DNA from: an uncultured Pelagibacteraceae bacterium
GTDB lineage: Bacteria; Pseudomonadota; Alphaproteobacteria; Pelagibacterales; Pelagibacteraceae
Length of the DNA: 64,000 nucleotides
Direction: 5' to 3'
NCBI GenBank assembly: GCA_902582475.1
Contig: CACHSH010000003.1
Location: 1-64,000, forward strand
The position numbers were made by a program, and so were the translations under genes. This document shows, one piece after another, positions 47,810 through 56,531 of the stretch (the stretch's first letter is position 1; every line of letters starts with the position of its first letter). The notes under the pieces were generated by a model. That model saw nothing but the letters and a program-made list of their open reading frames with translations, was not told the DNA's origin and did no database searches.

Positions 47810-48436
47810 TTATAATTTAATAAAATTTTCAATTATTTTTAATCCAGTTTTATCACTCTTTTCAGGATGAAATTGTGTACCGAATAGATTTTCTTTTTCA
47901 ACAGAACATACGATCTTTGTCGAATAATCTGTTGTAGCCAGGATGACCGATCTATCATCTGGTACAAACTCGTAACTGTGTACAAAATACATGTGTGACT
48001 TGTTTTTTATATCTTTAAATATTTTGCTTTCTTTTTGTATTTCAATTTCGTTCCATCCAATGTGTGGAAGTTTAAATTTTCCATTTTGATTATCGATTTT
48101 AGTAACTTTTCCTGAAATCCAGCCAAGCCCTTCTGTTTCTACCTCTTCGTAACCAACATCCGCAAACATTTGTAGACCAACGCAAATTCCTAGCAAAGGT
48201 TTCTTTTTTGTTATAGCAAATTCTTTAAGCGTATCAATTAAACCATTGATATTATTTAATGAGTCAACACAACTTTTAAAAGATCCTTGGCCAGGTAAAA
48301 CAATTTTATCACTAGATTTAATTTTATTAACGTTTGAAGTTACCTCCAGATTAACCTTACCCTTTGCTACTTCTGTAAAAGAGTTAATGACTGAGCTTAT
48401 ATTGCCCGATTGGTAGTCAACAATTGTGACTTTCAT
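47810..48436 (-). CDS. hisH: Imidazole glycerol phosphate synthase, glutaminase subunit
   Basis: HisH (208 aa), class I glutamine amidotransferase supplying ammonia to HisF. VLPGQGSF, LLGICVGLQMFAD (nucleophile Cys) and LFGTQFHPEKSDKTG (His/Glu) are clear. It lies between hisB and hisA. Confidence 0.97.
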   Translation of the reverse strand: MKVTIVDYQSGNISSVINSFTEVAKGKVNLEVTSNVNKIKSSDKIVLPGQGSFKSCVDSLNNINGLIDTLKEFAITKKKPLLGICVGLQMFADVGYEEVETEGLGWISGKVTKIDNQNGKFKLPHIGWNEIEIQKESKIFKDIKNKSHMYFVHSYEFVPDDRSVILATTDYSTKIVCSVEKENLFGTQFHPEKSDKTGLKIIENFIKL

Positions 48437-48441
48437 TTATT

Positions 48442-49032
48442 TTAAATAGTACCCTTAGTAGATGGTATTGAATTTTTAATTCTTTTATCAATTTCCAATG
48501 CTTCTTTAAGAGATCTTGCTAAGGCTTTAAAACAAGACTCAATTTTATGGTGACTGTTTTCACCATAAATGTTTTCAACGTGTAGCGTTATACCTGCTGA
48601 TTGTGAGAAAGCTTGGAACCACTCCTTAAAGAGTTCAGTGTCCATTTCACCCAGTTTTTCGACTTTTAAATCTACGTTCCAAATCAGATACGGTCTGTTT
48701 GATATATCCAAAGAAACACGAGTTAGAGTTTCATCCATGGGTATATTTGTAGTCGCATATCTTTTAATTCCTTTTCGATTTCCAGCAGCTTTTTTTATAG
48801 CTTCACCAATAGCTATTCCTGTATCTTCAGTGGTATGGTGAAGGTCTATATGTGTGTCTCCTTTTGCGTTTATCTTCATATCAATAAGAGAGTGCTTAGC
48901 AAGTTGCTCTAGCATATGATCTAAGAAACCTATTTTGGTCTTTATTTGATATTTGCCTTTTCCATCTAAATTTACTTCAACAGAAATATTTGTTTCTTTT
49001 GTTTTTCTTTGTATTTTAGCTTTTCTACTCAT
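48442..49032 (-). CDS. hisB: Imidazoleglycerol-phosphate dehydratase
   Basis: HisB (196 aa) is the Mn-dependent dehydratase of histidine synthesis, here without the phosphatase fusion of enterobacteria. [14 protein letters not shown] and [17 protein letters not shown] hold the metal ligands, and [14 protein letters not shown] is the family start. It leads the his operon. Its leader is almost entirely two adjacent inverted repeats. I see no Shine-Dalgarno sequence before ATG 49032. Confidence 0.97.
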   Translation of the reverse strand: MSRKAKIQRKTKETNISVEVNLDGKGKYQIKTKIGFLDHMLEQLAKHSLIDMKINAKGDTHIDLHHTTEDTGIAIGEAIKKAAGNRKGIKRYATTNIPMDETLTRVSLDISNRPYLIWNVDLKVEKLGEMDTELFKEWFQAFSQSAGITLHVENIYGENSHHKIESCFKALARSLKEALEIDKRIKNSIPSTKGTI

Positions 49033-49039
49033 AAATAAG

Positions 49040-49068
49040 AAATTTAACTAAGATATATAGTTAAATTT
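49040..49068. repeat. 29-bp dyad upstream of hisB
   Basis: An exact 11-bp inverted repeat, AAATTTAACTA and TAGTTAAATTT, with a 7-bp centre. It ends 8 bp before the hisB start and abuts a second dyad. The centre contains TATAT-type sequence that could be the hisB -10 box, so it may be an operator; as RNA it would form a stable stem beside the start codon. Confidence 0.65.
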
Positions 49069-49088
49069 GTCATTTATCAATAAATGAC
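49069..49088. repeat. 20-bp inverted repeat between hisB and hslV
   Basis: An exact 9-bp inverted repeat, GTCATTTAT / ATAAATGAC, with a 2-bp centre, immediately adjacent to the 29-bp dyad. It lies upstream of both divergent genes. The stem is too AT-rich and lacks a T tract for an obvious terminator; an operator is the simpler reading. Confidence 0.6.
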
Positions 49089-49096
49089 CGCAGGGT

Positions 49097-49126
49097 CTTG
49101 AAGATTCAAAATCAGTCTCTACATAT
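49097..49126 (+). promoter_or_regulatory. Candidate heat-shock (RpoH) promoter before hslV
   Basis: CTTGAA (49097-49102) followed by TACATAT (49120-49126) resembles CTTGAA / CCCCATAT promoters. The upstream block CTTGAAGA-TTCAAA is nearly the same as CTTGTAGAAATTCAAA before dnaK. The -10 lies within a few bases of ATG 49132, so the transcript would have almost no leader. Confidence 0.55.
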
Positions 49127-49131
49127 GAAGA

Positions 49132-49671
49132 ATGAGCACAAATCAAAATTGGCATGGAACTACGATAGTCTTAATTAGGAAAGGAAATCAAACCATTGTA
49201 GCTGGTGACGGGCAAGTTAGCTTGGGAAATACAGTTCTTAAAAGTAAAGCTAAAAAAGTTCGAAAGATTGAGAAAAGAAATGTGATTGCTGGATTTGCTG
49301 GTTCCACAGCAGACGCGTTAACTCTTTTTGAGAGATTAGAAGCAAAATTAGAGAAGCACGCTGGTAATCTGACAAGGGCAGCTGTTGAGCTAGCTAAAGA
49401 TTGGAGAACAGATAAGTATCTAAGAAGACTCGAGGCCTTAATGGCCGTGGCCGACAAAGAAAAAAGTTTTATTATTTCAGGAACAGGAGATGTTTTAGAA
49501 CCGGAAGATGGAATAATTGGTATTGGCTCAGGCGGAAATTACGCACTGGCAGCAGCAAAAGTTTTAATGGATAGCGACATGTCAGCAGAAGAAATTGCCA
49601 AAAAATCACTTAAAGTAGCTTCTGAAATATGTGTATTTACAAATGGTAACGTAACAACAGAAAAAGTTTAA
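49132..49671 (+). CDS. hslV: ATP-dependent protease subunit HslV
   Basis: HslV (179 aa) is the proteasome-like peptidase of the HslUV complex. The catalytic Thr follows a short propeptide, [12 protein letters not shown] (Thr10 or 11 by the preserved HG-TT junction), and [48 protein letters not shown] are conserved. hslU begins one base after its stop. Confidence 0.97.
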   Translation: MSTNQNWHGTTIVLIRKGNQTIVAGDGQVSLGNTVLKSKAKKVRKIEKRNVIAGFAGSTADALTLFERLEAKLEKHAGNLTRAAVELAKDWRTDKYLRRLEALMAVADKEKSFIISGTGDVLEPEDGIIGIGSGGNYALAAAKVLMDSDMSAEEIAKKSLKVASEICVFTNGNVTTEKV

Positions 49672-49672
49672 A

Positions 49673-51043
49673 ATGAATCAAAAAGCACCAAATCTTAAAG
49701 TTGTGAAGGACTCCGCAAAAAAAGATAGTTCCAAAGTAAGTGCGCTATCACCCAGAGAGATAGTATCTGAACTTGATAGATATGTCATAGGCCAACACCA
49801 GGCTAAAAGAGCAGTTGCAGTAGCCTTAAGAAATAGATGGAGAAGACAAGCACTTTCAGATGATATGAAAGACGAAGTACTACCAAAAAACATTTTAATG
49901 ATTGGACCAACTGGGGTTGGCAAAACAGAAATTTCTAGAAGACTGTCAAAATTAGCTCAAGCCCCATTTATAAAAGTAGAGGCAACTAGATTTACTGAGG
50001 TTGGCTATGTTGGTAAAGATGTAGAACAAATCATAAGAGATTTAATCGAAATTGCAATTGCAATGGAGAAAGAAAAAAGAAGAAAAGAGGTTCATGCAAA
50101 AGCTCAGTTGGCGGCTGAAGAAAAAGTGTTAGATGCCCTTGTTGGTAAAAAAGCAAGTTTAGCGACTAGAGAAAGTTTCAGAAAAAGATTACGTTCTGGA
50201 GACTTAGATAAAAATGAGATTGAAATTGAAGTAAATGATACTTCATCTGGAATGCCTAGTTTTGAAATTCCTGGAATGCCAGGAGCAAACATAGGGATGG
50301 TTAATCTCGGTGAGATACTTGGGAAGTCAGGTGGTTCCAAAGGTAAGAAAAAAAAGATGAGCGTTAAAGAATCACATGAAATTTTAATTGCTCAAGAATC
50401 AGACAAAATGATCGAGCAAGATAAAATTATTAAAGAAGCAAAAGATTCCACAGAAAATAACGGAATAGTTTTTTTAGATGAAATAGATAAAGTTTCTGCA
50501 AGAGGAGATAGAGTTGGTGGAGATGTATCTAGAGAAGGTGTTCAAAGAGATTTGCTTCCATTAATAGAGGGTACAACAGTTAATACAAAATATGGTCCAG
50601 TGAAAACCGATCATATTTTATTTATAGCATCAGGTGCATTTCAATTGGCGAAGCCCTCTGACTTACTTCCAGAATTACAGGGACGTTTACCTATAAGAGT
50701 TGAGTTAAATGCTCTAACTGAGGATGATTTTAAAAGAATACTTAAAGAGCCAGACAATAGCTTAATAAAACAATACAAGGCTTTACTAAAAACAGAGGAT
50801 GTAGAGTTAGACTTTTCTGACGACGGTATAGATATGCTAGCAAAACTATCAACAGAGATAAATGCTACGGTAGAAAATATTGGTGCTAGAAGATTACACA
50901 CGATTATAGAAAAAGTGTTAGATGAAGTAAGTTTTACTGCTTCAGACAAAGCGGGTCAAAAAATTAAAATTAATAAAGAGTTTGTAAGTAAAAATTTAGG
51001 TGATCTAGTGAAAAATACTGATCTATCAAAGTTTATACTTTAA
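49673..51043 (+). CDS. hslU: ATP-dependent protease ATPase subunit HslU
   Basis: HslU (456 aa) is the AAA+ unfoldase that feeds HslV. Walker A is [20 protein letters not shown], Walker [26 protein letters not shown]; the I domain covers about 110-240 and the C-terminus ends LSKFIL, the tail that docks into HslV. Its 3' end overlaps the Smr gene by 11 bp. Confidence 0.97.
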   Translation: MNQKAPNLKVVKDSAKKDSSKVSALSPREIVSELDRYVIGQHQAKRAVAVALRNRWRRQALSDDMKDEVLPKNILMIGPTGVGKTEISRRLSKLAQAPFIKVEATRFTEVGYVGKDVEQIIRDLIEIAIAMEKEKRRKEVHAKAQLAAEEKVLDALVGKKASLATRESFRKRLRSGDLDKNEIEIEVNDTSSGMPSFEIPGMPGANIGMVNLGEILGKSGGSKGKKKKMSVKESHEILIAQESDKMIEQDKIIKEAKDSTENNGIVFLDEIDKVSARGDRVGGDVSREGVQRDLLPLIEGTTVNTKYGPVKTDHILFIASGAFQLAKPSDLLPELQGRLPIRVELNALTEDDFKRILKEPDNSLIKQYKALLKTEDVELDFSDDGIDMLAKLSTEINATVENIGARRLHTIIEKVLDEVSFTASDKAGQKIKINKEFVSKNLGDLVKNTDLSKFIL

Positions 51044-51455
51044 TCTTTTTCAATTTAATAATTAAAGCTCCCTTGCCGCCTTTTTTTTCACTAGCGGTGT
51101 TCAGACTGATTATTTTTGATGATATATCCGCATTGTTTTGAATAAATTCGGGTATGGTACCACTTAATGTACTATGATCTTTAGAGACATAAACATTATC
51201 TTCTACTTTTGAATGGTGTCCTTGACCTGTAATTAATAGAATTCTTAAAATTCCTCTACTATAACAATTCTCGATTATTTCAATAACTTTTTTATTTGCT
51301 GCCTCGATGGAATAACCGTGAAGATCAAATGTAAATTGAGATTTAATATTCTTTGATTGTGAATTTTCTTTTTCATCAATAACAATATTTGGATCCTTAA
51401 GAAAATCCTCCCAATCTTTTTTATCATCTGATGATATTTTATTTTTCTTGATCAA
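51033..51455 (-). CDS. Smr-domain protein
   Basis: A 140-aa stand-alone Smr (small MutS-related) domain with [19 protein letters not shown] (DLHG) and [12 protein letters not shown] (HGxG-like) motifs. Smr domains are often endonucleases and act in ribosome rescue or recombination; this one has no MutS2 fused to it. Bacterial proteins of this kind may cleave collided-ribosome mRNA or nick DNA, so the role is open. The start overlaps the Tim44-like gene by 4 nt. Confidence 0.85.
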   Translation of the reverse strand: MIKKNKISSDDKKDWEDFLKDPNIVIDEKENSQSKNIKSQFTFDLHGYSIEAANKKVIEIIENCYSRGILRILLITGQGHHSKVEDNVYVSKDHSTLSGTIPEFIQNNADISSKIISLNTASEKKGGKGALIIKLKKIKV

Positions 51456-52057
51456 CTATTTTTAATTTCAGCGAGGTACCAATTCGGACTTATGCTTGCT
51501 GTATCTTTTGTGAATTTCCAACGATCTATTACAGTTTTAATCTTATTTGGATCACCCTCAATAACATTATTATCTTTGTCCCTTTTGACAGAAATGATTT
51601 CACTAACAAATTTTACTGTAAAGAAAAGTGCATTTGTTGTTTTTTCAAATTTTTCAACTACAGATGATTTAATTCCTATAAAAGTTAATTCTGACTTTAT
51701 GTTCTTAGAGTTTCTTTCTTCAATAGCAGTTTCGAAATTTTTTCTCATCTCTTTAGTTAAAAGATCTTTAAGACTTTTTTTATCACCTTTGGCAAAAGAA
51801 TTTATAATGGTTTCATAGGCAATCTCTGCACCTTTTAAAAATTCTTTTTTTTGTTCTTTATCAAATTCAGAAGGAGACTGTTTCGTTTGAGATTTTATTT
51901 TTTCTTTAAACTCATCAAATTTTTTTTCAGAAAAACCAGTAAAAACCTTATCCTGATGGCCTGTTTTTCTTCCAAGAATATTTCTTAATCTTAGGATTAT
52001 AAACCCCGCTATCATTGCTAAGAGAATTATGTCTAAATATCCAAAACTATCACTCAT
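51452..52057 (-). CDS. Tim44-like domain protein
   Basis: A 201-aa protein with one N-terminal membrane helix (LDIILLAMIAGFIILRL) and a Tim44/MtsA-like domain (EFLKGAEIAYETIINSFAKGDKKSLKDLL to the end, with a buried pocket and WKFTKDTASISPNWYLAEIK). In mitochondria Tim44 tethers Hsp70 to the import channel; in alphaproteobacteria the family is a membrane-anchored, mostly uncharacterized protein. It lies 45 bp from the divergent fxsA, the usual alphaproteobacterial neighbour. Confidence 0.87.
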   Translation of the reverse strand: MSDSFGYLDIILLAMIAGFIILRLRNILGRKTGHQDKVFTGFSEKKFDEFKEKIKSQTKQSPSEFDKEQKKEFLKGAEIAYETIINSFAKGDKKSLKDLLTKEMRKNFETAIEERNSKNIKSELTFIGIKSSVVEKFEKTTNALFFTVKFVSEIISVKRDKDNNVIEGDPNKIKTVIDRWKFTKDTASISPNWYLAEIKNS

Positions 52058-52102
52058 TTAATTGATAAATATACATTATTAATATAATTTGCAAACTGAC
52101 AA

Positions 52103-52531
52103 ATGAACACAATATTATTATTTTTAATTGGCATTCCTGCAATAGAAATATTCGTAATGATCAAAATTGGTGAGAATATTGGTGCGTTTAACACGATTTC
52201 TTTAATTTTCTTAACTGCTATTGTTGGTATTTACTTTGCCAAGATGCAAGGGCTAAATGTTTTAAGGTCAGGTATATATAACTTATATAAAAACGAAATT
52301 CCATTATTCGAAATGATGTCTGGAGCTTCTATAGCGCTAGCTGCATGTTTGCTTATATTTCCAGGCTTTGTAACTGACACAATTGGTTTTCTATTATTAA
52401 TTCCCTTAACTAGAAAAATATTAGTGAAATCTTTTATTAAAAAACAAAACACACCAAAAGCTAAAGCAGATAATTATATTGAAGGTGAAGTAATAGAAAA
52501 AAATGATAAAAGAGATAAAAATGACATATAA
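52103..52531 (+). CDS. fxsA: FxsA family membrane protein
   Basis: FxsA (142 aa) is a small inner-membrane protein first found as a suppressor of phage T7 exclusion in E. coli. It has three or four hydrophobic segments, GIPAIEIFVMIKIGENIGAFNTI near the N-terminus and FPGFVTDTIGFLLLIPLTR. The short polar tail is KKQNTPKAKADNYIEGEVI. It overlaps secB by 11 bp. Confidence 0.9.
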   Translation: MNTILLFLIGIPAIEIFVMIKIGENIGAFNTISLIFLTAIVGIYFAKMQGLNVLRSGIYNLYKNEIPLFEMMSGASIALAACLLIFPGFVTDTIGFLLLIPLTRKILVKSFIKKQNTPKAKADNYIEGEVIEKNDKRDKNDI

Positions 52532-52931
52532 AATCGTAACAAAGTATATAAAGGATTTATCTTTTGAAATTAAAGATGCTAAATCTTATTTTCTACTAGA
52601 AAAAAATATTAAAGATTTCACAGTTAACTTTGATATAAAAAGTAAAAAATTAAATCAAAATGTTATTGAGGTTGATACGACCTTATTTTTGTTATCAAAA
52701 AAGAATACCAATTTTTCACCTATTTCGATTTGCTATTCTTCTGTAATCAATATTGAAAAAGAAATTGCTAAGGATGAATTAGAAAAAATTATTGTTATTG
52801 AAGTACCTAAGTCTGTTTATCCTGAAGTAAGAAGTATTTTAGTTTATTTGTTTGAGAAATCTGGTTTTAAAAATGTTAATTTAGAAAAAGAATTAGATTT
52901 TGAAAAACTTTATAGGAGTAGAAAGATTTAA
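52521..52931 (+). CDS. secB: Protein-export chaperone SecB-like
   Basis: A 136-aa SecB-family protein, a tetrameric export chaperone passing unfolded proteins to SecA. YIKDLSFEIKDAKSYFLLEK and the beta-strand NVIEVDTTLFLLSKK are typical, as is LFEKSGFKNVNLEKELDFEKLY near the C-terminus, although the substrate-groove residues diverge. ATG 52521 is chosen (AGAG upstream). In Caulobacter-type order it sits beside dnaQ, coaE, aroE, maf. The shared stop overlap with dnaQ is 4 bp. Confidence 0.82.
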   Translation: MTYKIVTKYIKDLSFEIKDAKSYFLLEKNIKDFTVNFDIKSKKLNQNVIEVDTTLFLLSKKNTNFSPISICYSSVINIEKEIAKDELEKIIVIEVPKSVYPEVRSILVYLFEKSGFKNVNLEKELDFEKLYRSRKI

Positions 52932-53602
52932 AAAAAATTTTTTTTAAGTTCTCTTTTTAAAAAATTATCGTGCTTGCTTGCTTCATCTCTTGATAATTCA
53001 ACAATAATTTTTTCTCTATTAATATCAATTTTAGAAGGGTCAACAGAGAAATCTGATAAAGTATTACCATCTTGAAAAACTAAAGATGGTTCTTTTTCTC
53101 CACTTAAATTAATATAAACTTCTCGTAGAAGTTCACAGTCTAATAGAGCGTTATGTTTTAATCTTTTAGAGAGATCAATATTAAATCTTTTACATAAATT
53201 ATCCAATGAATTAGAAGAAGAAGGGTATTTTGATCTTGCAAGTACCAAGGTATCTTCGGTTGGGTTTGAGTCAAGAGATTTTTTATTAACTTTTTTAAGT
53301 TCATTATTTAAAAAACCAATATCAAATGGAGCGTTATGGATAATTAATTTTTTTCCGTCAATAAAACTTAAAAATTCGTCAACTATGTCTTTGAATTTTT
53401 CTTTATTTGATAAAAATTCATCAGAAAAACCGTGTACCTTTTGAGCCTCTTGAGATACTTTTTTTTCAGGATTTAAAATTTTGTGAAATATTTTGTTCGT
53501 GGGAATTAGATTATTAGTTTCAATGCAAGCTATTTCAACTATTCTATCTCCATCTTTAACTGATAAACCCGTTGTTTCGGTATCTAAAAAAATTTCTTTC
53601 AT
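52928..53602 (-). CDS. dnaQ: DNA polymerase III subunit epsilon (3'-5' proofreading exonuclease)
   Basis: DnaQ (224 aa). Exo motifs: I EIFLDTETTGLSVKDGDRIVEIAC (DxE), II LIIHNAPFDIGFLNNEL and III KHNALLDCELLREVY (catalytic His and Asp). The C-terminal ~45 residues contact the polymerase. It follows coaE by 2 bp. Confidence 0.95.
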   Translation of the reverse strand: MKEIFLDTETTGLSVKDGDRIVEIACIETNNLIPTNKIFHKILNPEKKVSQEAQKVHGFSDEFLSNKEKFKDIVDEFLSFIDGKKLIIHNAPFDIGFLNNELKKVNKKSLDSNPTEDTLVLARSKYPSSSNSLDNLCKRFNIDLSKRLKHNALLDCELLREVYINLSGEKEPSLVFQDGNTLSDFSVDPSKIDINREKIIVELSRDEASKHDNFLKRELKKNFF

Positions 53603-53604
53603 TA

Positions 53605-54162
53605 TTATAATATTATATTTTTAATATTTTTTTTTAAAAGTTTTAATGACCCATTGTTGTTGATAACATAGTCGCAAAACTTAATTTTTTTTACAGGCGG
53701 AAGTTGTCTTTTGTTCAAAAGATTAAATATTCTCTTGCTGTTTCCTTTTTTAAGATATCTTTTTAATCTTAAGTGCTTTTTTGAGTTAACAAATATAATT
53801 TTGTTATAATTTTTCATTAATTTACTCTCTATTAATAATGGAATTTCAAAAATTAGAAGTTTTTTTCTTTTATTTTTTTGAGAAAAATTTCTTATCTCCT
53901 TCCTTACAAGAGGATGAATGATTTTTTCTAAATCTTTTAAAGACCTTTTATTCGTTGAAATAATTTTTTTTATTTCATTCTTTATATTTTTTTTATTTCT
54001 AAGCTTAAACTTTTTATAAACTTTGTTTTTAAAAATATTATTCTTATAAATTTGTCTAACTGCTTTATCTGCGTTAAAAAGCGGGTATTTTCTTTTTGAA
54101 AGCATGTTTGCTACAGTTGTTTTCCCTGAAGCTATCGAACCTGTAATTCCTATTTTAATCAT
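53605..54162 (-). CDS. coaE: Dephospho-CoA kinase
   Basis: CoaE (185 aa) phosphorylates the 3'-OH of dephospho-CoA, the last step to CoA. KIGITGSIASGKTTVANML is the P-loop, LFNADKAVRQIYK the substrate region, and IFEIPLLIES the LID. Slightly short but complete. It overlaps aroE by 8 nt. Confidence 0.93.
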   Translation of the reverse strand: MIKIGITGSIASGKTTVANMLSKRKYPLFNADKAVRQIYKNNIFKNKVYKKFKLRNKKNIKNEIKKIISTNKRSLKDLEKIIHPLVRKEIRNFSQKNKRKKLLIFEIPLLIESKLMKNYNKIIFVNSKKHLRLKRYLKKGNSKRIFNLLNKRQLPPVKKIKFCDYVINNNGSLKLLKKNIKNIIL

Positions 54163-54970
54163 TTTCTAATAATTGAAGAACTTTTTTATCAATTTTCGGC
54201 TGAAGGCCAACTCGCTGATTGGGGGCTACTGTCCACAATCTAAAAGCTTCTTGGGCTTGATAAATGAACATCATTTTACCATTTTCAATTTTATGGCCAC
54301 GTTTTTCGGCTTCTGAGAGAAAATTTGTTTTTTTAGGATTATAAATAACATCATAAAAAAACTTTCCTGAGCCTATTTGATTATAATTTATTGGTATTTT
54401 ATCACCTCGTTTGAGACCTATACTTGTAGCATTTATTATCACATCAAAATCTTTTATCTCTCCCCATTTTACCAACTCTAATTGAGGAAATAATTTTTTT
54501 AGCTTTTCGGCTCTTTCTTTCGTTCTGTTGCTTAACATGATCACAGCGGCCCCGAGTCCCTCCAAAGCAAAAATAATTGAAGGCGTTACTCCGCCAGCCC
54601 CTAAAATTAAAATTTTTCTCCCTTTAAAATTATATTTAGTTTGCAGTAGTGCTAATTTAAATCCATGAATATCAGTGTTTGTTCCTATTATTTTATTTTT
54701 CTTTTTATAAATTGTGTTAACTGATGGGACTTTTCGTGAAACCTCATGTTCGTCTAAAAAAGGTATAACTGATTTTTTGAATGGGACAGTAACATTAATA
54801 CCTTCAATTTCTCCAATTCTCATTTGTGCAATTATTCCTTTTATATCACTTTCATTAATCTGTTTTTTTTCATAAACTGCATCAATATTATTTTGTTTAA
54901 ACCAATAATTATGCAATTGTGGGGATAATGAGTGCTCTATTGGATTTCCTATTACTAGGTATTTTTTCAT
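54155..54970 (-). CDS. aroE: Shikimate dehydrogenase
   Basis: AroE (271 aa) reduces 3-dehydroshikimate with NADPH in the aromatic amino-acid pathway. IGNPIEHSLSPQLHNYWF, GINVTVPFKKSVIPFLDE (Lys), TNTDIHGFKLAL, LGAGGVTPSIIFAL and NATSIGLKRGD are all present. Its ATG overlaps the stop of a small upstream gene as ATGA. Confidence 0.95.
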   Translation of the reverse strand: MKKYLVIGNPIEHSLSPQLHNYWFKQNNIDAVYEKKQINESDIKGIIAQMRIGEIEGINVTVPFKKSVIPFLDEHEVSRKVPSVNTIYKKKNKIIGTNTDIHGFKLALLQTKYNFKGRKILILGAGGVTPSIIFALEGLGAAVIMLSNRTKERAEKLKKLFPQLELVKWGEIKDFDVIINATSIGLKRGDKIPINYNQIGSGKFFYDVIYNPKKTNFLSEAEKRGHKIENGKMMFIYQAQEAFRLWTVAPNQRVGLQPKIDKKVLQLLEND

Positions 54971-55119
54971 TTTTTTGCTTTTCTGCTTAATCTGTCTATA
55001 AAAAATAATACAAATGCTGTTAACAGAGCAAATAATTCTAATGCATGTCCAGAATTACCAAGTACGTTTTGTACTAAATAAAAAATAACACAAACTGCTA
55101 TCCAAATCAAAATTAGCAT
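54967..55119 (-). CDS. Small two-helix membrane protein (50 aa), unknown
   Basis: A 50-residue open frame precisely filling the gap between maf and aroE. It starts at ATG 55119, sharing a base with the maf TAA, and stops with the TGA that overlaps the aroE ATG. Two hydrophobic stretches (MLILIWIAVCVIFYLV, about 1-16, and ELFALLTAFVLFFI, 28-41) flank a short loop, and the end is basic (DRLSRKAKK). The exact 5' and 3' coupling supports it as a real gene. I recognise no family. Confidence 0.65.
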   Translation of the reverse strand: MLILIWIAVCVIFYLVQNVLGNSGHALELFALLTAFVLFFIDRLSRKAKK

Positions 55120-55697
55120 TATAAATTATTTAAATACTCCTTTATTTTCTTAATGGGAAGTCCCATGATTGAATCTTCATCTCCTTCGATTTTTGAAAAT
55201 AAATCTCTTCCTCCAGCTTCTATTTGATAAACCCCATAGGCATATAATTTTTCATCATTCAATTTAATTAAATATGATTTAATTTGGTCTAAATTAAGTT
55301 TTTTCATAGTTAAAGAGGAAGCATCCGTATAATTCCAGATCATTGATCCATTCTTAGATATACAAACTGAACTTATTAATTGATGTTTCTTTCCATTTAG
55401 TTTTTGAAGTATTTCTAGAGCCTCTTTTCTGGATTTAGGTTTTGATATTAGCTCTCCTTCAAGGTCAATAACACTATCAGCCCCCAAAACTATTTTATCA
55501 GGATTTTTATTGCTTACTTTGTTAGCTTTTAGTTCTGCTAAATTTTTTGAAATAAGTGTAGGTGTTGCACTTTCGTTTAACATTGCAACTTTAACTTCAT
55601 CCTCATCCACATTTGACGCCTCAACATCACAATCTATTTCGTTTTTCTCTAAAATTTCTTTTCTTACCCCGCTTCTTGACGCTAAAATTATCTTCAT
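55119..55697 (-). CDS. maf: Maf-like nucleotide pyrophosphatase
   Basis: Maf (192 aa) hydrolyses non-canonical or modified nucleotides (dTTP/UTP/m-type) to their monophosphates and has been linked to septum formation. ILASRSGVRKEILEKN is the signature start, VLGADSVIDLEGELISKP and LLDxxR-like RKEALEIL, then LYAYGVYQIEAGG. It overlaps the PpsR-family gene by 4 nt. Confidence 0.93.
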   Translation of the reverse strand: MKIILASRSGVRKEILEKNEIDCDVEASNVDEDEVKVAMLNESATPTLISKNLAELKANKVSNKNPDKIVLGADSVIDLEGELISKPKSRKEALEILQKLNGKKHQLISSVCISKNGSMIWNYTDASSLTMKKLNLDQIKSYLIKLNDEKLYAYGVYQIEAGGRDLFSKIEGDEDSIMGLPIKKIKEYLNNL

Positions 55698-56515
55698 TTT
55701 TTCTTTTTTATTTCATAAATTTTTATTATTGAAGCAGCTGTTTCTTCTACAGATCTACGTGTTACATCTATAGAGGGCCAATTAAATTTTTTAAACATTT
55801 TTTTTGAACTATCAACTTCGTCTCTGATCTTTTCAACATCGGTGTATAAATTTAAATCAATGTTTTGATTGGTGTTAGCTCTAGTTTTTCTAATTTCTGA
55901 TAATCTCTCAGGGTCTGCGTACATGCCAATAACGCAAAGTTTTGTGCTTTCTTTCTCGAGTAAGTTTGGTATTTTTTGGTCTAAAACAAGTGGTATGTTT
56001 AAAGTTTTATATCCTCTATTTGCCAGATATATAGAGGTGGGTGTTTTGCTGGTCCTGCTCACTCCTAGTAAAATTATATCTGCTAGAGCTACATCTTCGT
56101 TTTTCTTGCCATCGTCGTGGGACATTGTGAATTGGATTGCTTCGATTCTTTTATAATAATCATCGTCTAATACATATTGGGCGCTTGGTTTGTGTGTTGC
56201 TTTTTGATTAAGCAACTTTGAGAAACTTAGTATTAAATTTCCAAGAACGCCAAAACATGGAATGTTATTTTGTAAACTCTGGCCCCCCAAGTACTTGGCT
56301 AGATTAGTATCTACTATAGTATATAAGATTATGGAGTTAGGAGTTTTTTTACATTCTTTGAGAATTTTTTCTATTTGTTGTTGGGTTCTAATGAAAACGA
56401 ATTCTTTTTTATCATAATTAAAATTGGTAAATTGCGATTGTAATGCTAAAAATATTCTATCAAGGGTTTCACCTGTCGAGTCGGAAATTAGATATATTTG
56501 ATATTTGTTATTCAT
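55694..56515 (-). CDS. PpsR/DUF299-family phosphotransferase regulator
   Basis: A 273-aa bifunctional kinase/pyrophosphorylase that phosphorylates and dephosphorylates PEP synthase or pyruvate, phosphate dikinase. It begins YLISDSTGETLDRIFLALQSQF and has the P-loop-like ILLGVSRTSKTPTSIYLANRG, then LNIPLVLDQKIP. The alphaproteobacterial counterpart (often the first gene of genome annotations) lies at the origin facing hemE, exactly as here. Target (PpsA or PpdK) is not in the window. Confidence 0.92.
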   Translation of the reverse strand: MNNKYQIYLISDSTGETLDRIFLALQSQFTNFNYDKKEFVFIRTQQQIEKILKECKKTPNSIILYTIVDTNLAKYLGGQSLQNNIPCFGVLGNLILSFSKLLNQKATHKPSAQYVLDDDYYKRIEAIQFTMSHDDGKKNEDVALADIILLGVSRTSKTPTSIYLANRGYKTLNIPLVLDQKIPNLLEKESTKLCVIGMYADPERLSEIRKTRANTNQNIDLNLYTDVEKIRDEVDSSKKMFKKFNWPSIDVTRRSVEETAASIIKIYEIKKKK

Positions 56516-56522
56516 TAAGTCC

Positions 56523-56531
56523 TGTGGGTAA
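56523..56531 (-). promoter_or_regulatory. DnaA box-like nonamer
   Basis: Minus strand TTACCCACA has one mismatch from the DnaA box TTATCCACA. It lies 8 bp upstream of the PpsR-family start in the oriC candidate. Weaker 6/9 matches occur at 56661-56669 (TGTGTGAAA) and 56722-56730 (TTATCAATG). Confidence 0.6.

Noticed and set aside
54721-54750. A TTTTCGTGAAAC sequence in aroE as a third parS site.
   Set aside because: It lacks the central CACGTG palindrome and has too many mismatches to the 16-bp consensus.
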